A DNA stretch of 18,411 bases from CAZKUN01 sp964555935. Its GTDB lineage: Bacteria; Armatimonadota; Zipacnadia; Zipacnadales; VGFC01. Shown piece after piece: positions 14,054-18,411 of the stretch; the first letter of the stretch is position 1, and the number at the start of each line of letters is the position of its first letter. Position numbers and translations under genes: made by a program. The notes beneath the pieces are model-generated. The model had not been told where the DNA came from. It saw only the letters and a list, made by a program, of their open reading frames with translations, and made no database searches. The DNA is taken from NCBI GenBank assembly GCA_964555935.1, contig CAZKUN010000187.1, positions 1-18,411 of the forward strand, given 5' to 3'.

Positions 14054-14074
14054 CGGTCTCTCGCGAGGATCGCT
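14052..14074 (+). other. Intercistronic hairpin after moeA
   Basis: Bases 14052-14058 pair with 14068-14074 (seven pairs including one G-U) around CTCGCGAG, directly behind the moeA stop. No T-run follows, so termination is unlikely; mRNA stability or processing between the two moeA genes is possible. Chance is not excluded. Confidence 0.25.
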
Positions 14075-14108
14075 CCCACCATCACTTCCGGACTGGTGTT
14101 TCCGAACC

Positions 14109-16040
14109 ATGAACCGTCCCGAGCAACACAGACGCCGCGTGTATCTGCGGATGACGACCGTTGAGGAGGCCCGAGAGTTGCTCGCCGAGGCCCTCAAGTC
14201 GATCACCATGCCGAGCCCGGAGATGGTCACGCCGATGGATGCGTTGGGGCGCGTGACGGCGGCGCCTGTCCATGCGGTCGGCTCATCTCCCCACTATTGC
14301 GCGGCGGCGATGGACGGCTATGCAGTGAAGTCGGCGCTGACGGTGGAAGCATCCGAATCGCGCCCGATCACCCTCACCGTACCGACCGACGCGACACCGA
14401 TCAACACCGGCGAGCTGATCCCAAGCGGATACGATGCTGTCATCATGATCGAGGACGTGTATCAGTCGGAGGACGGCGTCATCGAGATCATGGCGGCAGT
14501 CGCGCCATGGCAGCACGTGCGCTTGCTTGGGGAGGACATGGTTGCGACAGAGCTGATCGTGACCGGCGGCAAACGGCTGACTCCCGCGGATGTCGGCGCG
14601 ATGATCGCGGCCCAGGTAGGCGAGGTTGCTGTGGCGCCCCGGCCGAATGCGATCTTCGTGCCGACGGGCAGCGAAGTGAAGCCGCCGGGAGAGCCGGTCG
14701 AGCCGGGCGATGTGATCGACTACAACTCATACATGCTTTCAGGGCTGATCACCGAGTGGGGCGGCACTGCAGTGACGGCTCCGCCGACCCCCGATGATCC
14801 CAACGCTCTCCGTGAGGCGCTACTCTTGGGCACGGAGGAACACGATCTCGTCGCGCTCATCGCGGGATCGTCGGCGGGAACGCATGACTTCGTTCCGGGA
14901 CTCATCGAGGAGCTAGGCGACCTGCTCTTCCACGGCGTGAGGCTCGCGCCAGGCAAGCCCACAGCTTTCGGCATCGTGAACGGCACTCCCGTCCTTGGCG
15001 TTCCTGGCTACTCGGTTGCCGCGTGGACGTCCTTCGATCTCTTCGCGAAGCCCATCATCTCGCACCTACAGGCCACCACAGAGCCGAAACGACCGACCGT
15101 CTTGGCACGTGTCAGGCGCAAGATCACCTCCAAGCCCGGCACCCGGGAGTACGTGAGGGTGCATGTCGGCCGCGTCGGGGAAGAGCTGGTCGCCGTGCCG
15201 CTGAAACGAGGGTCGGGCACGGTCAGCTCGTTGGTGCAGGCCGAGGGGTTGGCCATCGTGCCGACGATGGACGAGGGACTGGACACGGATACCGAGGTCA
15301 CGGTTGAGTTACTCGCTTCGCATGACGAGATTGAGCGGACCGTGCTGGCGGTGGGCAGCCACGATATCGCGCTGGATCTGCTGGCTTCACTCCTCGCGAG
15401 CCTCCCCGACGGGGCGCGACTGGCATCGGCACACGTCGGCAGCATGGGTGGTCTGAGGGCATTGGCTCAGGCGGAAGCGCACTTCGCGGGGACGCACCTG
15501 CTGGACCCCAGCAGCGAGGAATACAACGTTCCGTACATCCGCCGCATTCTGCCCGATCTACCCCTTCAGCTAATCAATCTCTCCTATCGTGAGGTCGGGC
15601 TGATAGTACTGCCCGGCAATCCAGTGGGAATTCAAGCGATTGATGATCTCGCGCGCGAGGACGTGGTGATGATCAACCGTCAGCGCGGCGCCGGCACTCG
15701 GGTGCTGCTCGATCACCTGATCGGCAAGTCCGGCGTGGACGCCGCGTCCATCGCCGGCTACGAGCGCGAGGTCACCACGCACACGATGGTCGCCGCCGCC
15801 GTGTCCGGTGGAGCGGCGGACACGGGCCTGGGCATCCGTGCCGCGGCGCGCGCCATGGATCTCGACTTCGTGCCGCTGGCGAGCGAACGGTACGATTTGG
15901 TCCTCCCTCGGGAACACGCGGCACGGCCTGGGGTGCTTCAGATCCTGGAGGCCATCCGCTCCGATGCCTTCCGCGACGCGGTCATTGCTCTTGGCGGGTA
16001 CGACCTGAGAGATGTTGGCGAAGTCATCTACGAACAGTAA
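14109..16040 (+). CDS. MoeA fused to a periplasmic-binding-protein-like domain
   Basis: The 643-residue product begins with a MoeA-type molybdotransferase (about 1-420; AAAMDGYAVKSA near 65-76, PTGSEV, AGSSAGTHDF, LAPGKPTAFG, GVPGYSVAAWTSF). A C-terminal domain of about 210 residues resembles the PBP-like domain of LysR regulators and molybdate-binding ModA/TupA proteins (SHDIALDLLASLL, VGSMGGLRAL, INRQRGAGTRVLLD, GLGIRAAARAM). This fusion is known from archaea, Firmicutes and others. The soluble PBP domain may bind molybdate or tungstate for the fused enzyme, but that is inference. ATG 14109 is chosen over ATG 14019 because the 30 extra residues do not look like family sequence; ATG 14151 is an alternative. 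The Shine-Dalgarno is poor. Confidence 0.92.
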   Translation: MNRPEQHRRRVYLRMTTVEEARELLAEALKSITMPSPEMVTPMDALGRVTAAPVHAVGSSPHYCAAAMDGYAVKSALTVEASESRPITLTVPTDATPINTGELIPSGYDAVIMIEDVYQSEDGVIEIMAAVAPWQHVRLLGEDMVATELIVTGGKRLTPADVGAMIAAQVGEVAVAPRPNAIFVPTGSEVKPPGEPVEPGDVIDYNSYMLSGLITEWGGTAVTAPPTPDDPNALREALLLGTEEHDLVALIAGSSAGTHDFVPGLIEELGDLLFHGVRLAPGKPTAFGIVNGTPVLGVPGYSVAAWTSFDLFAKPIISHLQATTEPKRPTVLARVRRKITSKPGTREYVRVHVGRVGEELVAVPLKRGSGTVSSLVQAEGLAIVPTMDEGLDTDTEVTVELLASHDEIERTVLAVGSHDIALDLLASLLASLPDGARLASAHVGSMGGLRALAQAEAHFAGTHLLDPSSEEYNVPYIRRILPDLPLQLINLSYREVGLIVLPGNPVGIQAIDDLAREDVVMINRQRGAGTRVLLDHLIGKSGVDAASIAGYEREVTTHTMVAAAVSGGAADTGLGIRAAARAMDLDFVPLASERYDLVLPREHAARPGVLQILEAIRSDAFRDAVIALGGYDLRDVGEVIYEQ

Positions 16041-16055
16041 CTCGACGGAGTGAGC

Positions 16056-17048
16056 ATGTCAGACCAGATCCTGGACCAAGCCGGCCGATCGATCGAATAC
16101 CTGCGAATATCTGTTACCGACAGGTGCAACCTGCGGTGCAGATACTGCATGCCGCCCCAGGGCATTGAGCGCAAGGCGCATGACGACATCCTCCGATACG
16201 AGGAGATCGCCAGAGCCGTGGCGGCAATGGCGCCGATCGGCCTGCGAAGGGTGCGTCTGACCGGGGGCGAGCCGCTGGTACGTCCGGGCTTGCCAGACCT
16301 CGTGCGCCTGATTCGCGGAATCCCCGAGATCGAGGACATCGCCGTGACGACGAACGGCGTCCTGCTCGCCGATTACGCTCAGGATCTCTGGGATGCGGGC
16401 GTCCAGAGGATCAACGTCAGTCTCGATACGTTGCGCCCCGGACGATTCTCAGAGATCACTCAGGGCGGCAACCTGGACAAAGTGCTGGAAGGTCTTCGCG
16501 CGGCCGAGGCCATTGGCATGCGGCCGATCAAGGTGAACGCGGTTCTCGTCCGCGGGATGAATGACGACGAGGTCGTCGACTTCGCGCGGCTTACGCTGGA
16601 GAAGCCGTACGACGTGCGGTTCATCGAGTTCATGCCGATGGGCGATGTGGGCCTATGGTCAGAAGACGCGGTGGTGCCGGAGCAGGAAGCGCGCGCCGAG
16701 ATTGAGCGAATCGCTCCCCTCCAGGCGGCCAAGAGCCCGGCCACGAGCCGAGGGGGCGATGCGTGGCGCCTACCGGAGGCGGCAGGGACCCTTGCATTCA
16801 TCAGCCCCGTATCGAGTCCGTTCTGTGGTTCATGCAATCGGCTTAGACTCACATCCGACGGGCAACTGAGGCCGTGTCTGCTCTCAGACCAGACCGTGGA
16901 TCTGCGGGCCGTGTTGCGCTCGGGTGGGACCGATGATGACATTCGAGAGGCGTTCCGCGCGGCCGCCCGGTCAAAGCCGGATGGACATACGCTCGGGGAG
17001 GGTGGAGCTTGTCACACAAAGACGCCGATGACCTCGATCGGGGGATAG
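16056..17048 (+). CDS. moaA: GTP 3',8-cyclase MoaA
   Basis: MoaA is the radical-SAM enzyme that, with MoaC, converts GTP to cyclic pyranopterin monophosphate, the first Moco step. The 330-residue product has the N-terminal cluster Cys24, Cys28, Cys31 (CNLRCRYC), RLTGGEPLVRPG, TTNGVLL and INVSLDTL, and the C-terminal iron-sulfur cluster Cys257, Cys260, Cys274 (CGSCNRLRLTSDGQLRPC). It ends in Gly-Gly, a feature needed for activity in the family. ATG 16056 has CGGAG five bases upstream; GTG 16050 would add two residues. Its end overlaps the moaC start by 40 bases. It follows the moeA-PBP gene after 15 bases. Confidence 0.97.
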   Translation: MSDQILDQAGRSIEYLRISVTDRCNLRCRYCMPPQGIERKAHDDILRYEEIARAVAAMAPIGLRRVRLTGGEPLVRPGLPDLVRLIRGIPEIEDIAVTTNGVLLADYAQDLWDAGVQRINVSLDTLRPGRFSEITQGGNLDKVLEGLRAAEAIGMRPIKVNAVLVRGMNDDEVVDFARLTLEKPYDVRFIEFMPMGDVGLWSEDAVVPEQEARAEIERIAPLQAAKSPATSRGGDAWRLPEAAGTLAFISPVSSPFCGSCNRLRLTSDGQLRPCLLSDQTVDLRAVLRSGGTDDDIREAFRAAARSKPDGHTLGEGGACHTKTPMTSIGG

Positions 17049-17542
17049 GGACTCCTCGGCTGACTCACACGGGCCCCAGCGGCGCGCGGATGGTGGATGT
17101 CAGCGCGAAGCCGGATACGGTCCGGGAGGCGGTGGCCTCCGGACGCGTGATCATGCAGCCCGAGACGCTCGCGCTCGTTCGCGAGGACCGCGTATCGAAG
17201 GGGAGCGTCGTTGAAACGGCGCGCCTGGCGGGGATCATGGCGGCCAAGAGCACGTCCACGCTCATCCCGCTGTGTCATCCGCTCCCGCTGTCGGAGGTGG
17301 CTGTGGACCTGGCGCTACACGACCACCCGGCCAGCATCTCGGTGCGCGCGAGGGCGAAATGCACTGGGAAGACCGGCGTGGAGATGGAAGCCCTGACCGC
17401 CGCGTCAGTCGCGTGCCTGACGATCTACGACATGTGCAAGGCGGTGGACCGCGCGATGGTCATCGAGGACATCAAGCTGCTGGAGAAGTCTGGCGGCGCG
17501 TCGGGCGACTTCCGCCGGACAGACCAGGAGGACCGGACATAA
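17009..17542 (+). CDS. moaC: Cyclic pyranopterin monophosphate synthase MoaC
   Basis: MoaC rearranges 3',8-cH2GTP from MoaA to cyclic pyranopterin monophosphate. The 177-residue frame carries LTHTGPSGARMVDVSAKPDT, ASGRVIM, KGSVVETARLAGIMAAKST, LIPLCHPLPLSEV, TGVEMEALTAASVACLTIYDMCKAVDRAM and IEDIKLLEKSGG, including the family His in CHPL and the Asp and Lys in YDMCKA. No ATG or GTG precedes LTH in frame, so the start is TTG 17009, with GGGGAGG seven bases upstream. This start lies inside the end of moaA (40-base overlap), an unusual but compact arrangement. The first 18 residues are not family-conserved. Confidence 0.93.
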   Translation: MSHKDADDLDRGIGTPRLTHTGPSGARMVDVSAKPDTVREAVASGRVIMQPETLALVREDRVSKGSVVETARLAGIMAAKSTSTLIPLCHPLPLSEVAVDLALHDHPASISVRARAKCTGKTGVEMEALTAASVACLTIYDMCKAVDRAMVIEDIKLLEKSGGASGDFRRTDQEDRT

Positions 17543-17979
17543 TGGGTCACATCGTAGCCGTGTCGATCAGCCACAAGCGCGGGATCAGGAAGCAGAACGT
17601 GCCCCAAGCCAACTTGATCCCCGATCATGGGATCGAGGGCGACGCGCACGCCGCTCCCGGCAAGCGCCAGGTGAGCCTGCTGGGGCTCGAGAGCATCAAA
17701 CACATGCGGGAGCGCGGCGCGGAGGTGGACCCCGGCGACTTCGCGGAGAACGTCACGACCGAGGGGATCGAACTCTTCACGCTCCCCATCGGCACGCGCC
17801 TGCGGCTAGGCGCTGATGTGGTCGGCGAGGTGACGCAGATCGGCAAGACGTGCCACGATCGGTGCGAGATCTTCAAGACGGTCGGCGACTGCGTCATGCC
17901 GCGCGAGGGCATCTTCATCCGCGTGGTCGATGGTGGGGCCATCCAACCTGGCGATGCGATCGAGGTTGATGAAGCATGA
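17542..17979 (+). CDS. MOSC-domain protein
   Basis: The 145-residue product is a stand-alone MOSC domain, named for Moco sulfurase C-terminal. Family members such as YiiM/YuaD-like proteins bind Moco or transfer sulfur-related groups; the exact reaction here is unknown. Visible features are the VSISHKRGIRKQ start, IPDHGIEGDAHA, GDFAENVTTEGI, and the cysteine stretch GKTCHDRCEIF followed by CVMPREGIF and GGAIQPGD. ATG 17542 overlaps the moaC stop by one base (TAATG) and has AGGAGG about nine bases upstream, which is why the longer in-frame extension back to GTG 17272 is rejected. Its position between moaC and mogA ties it to cofactor synthesis. Confidence 0.92.
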   Translation: MGHIVAVSISHKRGIRKQNVPQANLIPDHGIEGDAHAAPGKRQVSLLGLESIKHMRERGAEVDPGDFAENVTTEGIELFTLPIGTRLRLGADVVGEVTQIGKTCHDRCEIFKTVGDCVMPREGIFIRVVDGGAIQPGDAIEVDEA

Positions 17980-18411
17980 ACGTAGCCATCCTGACCGTCA
18001 GCGACTCCGCCGCCGCGGGCGAACAGGCCGACCTCAGCGGCCCTCTCCTCCGAGAACTCGCCGAAACCCTTGGCGGCACGGTGGTCTGTGCGGACATCCT
18101 CCCTGACGACGAGGACGCAATCGCGAACTGGCTCGCCGAAGTCACCGACGCCCGCCATGCTGACCTGGCTCTCACGTCAGGCGGGACGGGGCTTGGGCCA
18201 CGTGACGTGACGCCTGAGGCTACTCGGCGCGTGATCGAGAAGGAAGCCCAAGGCATCGCGGAGGCGATCCGGGCCGCGGGGCTGGCGAAGACGCCACGAG
18301 CCATGCTCTCGCGGAACGTCGCGGGGATCAGGGGGGGGACGCTGATCATCAACCTGTCAGGCAGCCCCAAAGCAGTGAGGGAGCAGTGGGATGCGATAGA
18401 GCCCGCGCTCC
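17976..18411 (+). CDS. mogA: Molybdopterin adenylyltransferase MogA/MoaB-type (3' truncated by window)
   Basis: The reading frame starts at ATG 17976, overlapping the MOSC stop by ATGA, and stays open for 145 codons to the window edge. The translated start is MNVAILTVSDSAAAGEQ. The diagnostic LTSGGTGLGPRDVTPEAT lies at about 68-85, and a later GGTLIINLSGSPKAV matches the substrate-binding end of the family, where most members read NLPGSP. MogA adenylylates molybdopterin for MoeA. No stop codon is seen, so the C-terminus is outside the window, but little of a typical 160-residue protein is missing unless it is fused to another domain. Confidence 0.93.
   Translation, partial: MNVAILTVSDSAAAGEQADLSGPLLRELAETLGGTVVCADILPDDEDAIANWLAEVTDARHADLALTSGGTGLGPRDVTPEATRRVIEKEAQGIAEAIRAAGLAKTPRAMLSRNVAGIRGGTLIINLSGSPKAVREQWDAIEPAL

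Noticed and set aside
14019..14108. An N-terminal extension of the MoeA-PBP fusion, starting inside moeA.
   Set aside because: The extra 30 residues do not resemble MoeA N-termini; ATG 14109 lies just before conserved sequence.
17272..17541. An extension of the MOSC protein by 90 residues upstream.
   Set aside because: It overlaps moaC in another frame and reads as Gly/Arg-rich shadow sequence; the TAATG start with AGGAGG at 17542 is far better.

Overview
The window is GC-rich bacterial DNA, probably from a free-living or environmental bacterium. Lineage evidence is indirect. There is a bacterial 16S rRNA 5' end, an HrcA-type CIRCE operator, a BldC-like DNA-binding protein, a Tat-exported sulfatase, and a molybdenum-cofactor operon with a MoeA fused to a periplasmic-binding-like domain. 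I lean towards Chloroflexota (Dehalococcoidia/SAR202-like) or another deep Gram-positive-type lineage, with low confidence; a 16S search would settle it.

Layout: (1) 1-221 is the 5' end of a 16S rRNA gene read leftwards. Its leader (222-370) holds a boxA-like antitermination site and a strong hairpin at the transcription start, driven by a near-consensus promoter. A second near-consensus promoter points the other way. (2) 691-2250 is an orphan sugar-type ABC transporter ATPase, closed by a strong hairpin shared with the convergent fmdB gene (2296-2577, minus). (3) Between fmdB and the next operon lie a minus promoter and a CIRCE-like inverted repeat. (4) 2723-7003 is a tight five-gene plus-strand operon: Nif3-like metal protein, coiled-coil zinc-ribbon protein, RimI, TsaD, and a large cysteine-cluster protein. 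(5) 7011-10964 (minus) is a four-gene envelope/regulatory operon: zinc-ribbon/TPR membrane protein, TPR lipoprotein, BldC-like HTH protein, and an OmpR-type response regulator with no kinase beside it. (6) 11147-12729 is a Tat-signal sulfatase split by a one-base shift in a C6 tract. (7) 12809 to the window end is a molybdenum-cofactor operon: moeA, moeA-PBP fusion, moaA, moaC, MOSC protein, mogA (cut by the window edge).

The genes form three functional groups: RNA and protein modification (tsaD, rimI) possibly under heat-shock control; an envelope TPR/regulator module; and cofactor synthesis from GTP (MoaA/MoaC) to molybdenum insertion (MogA/MoeA). Missing from the window are moaD, moaE, molybdate uptake genes, tsaB/tsaE and a sensor kinase. 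Five promoters share one grammar: a TTGACA-like -35, exactly 17 bases, and a TATAAT-like -10. Genes in operons commonly overlap by 1-40 bases.
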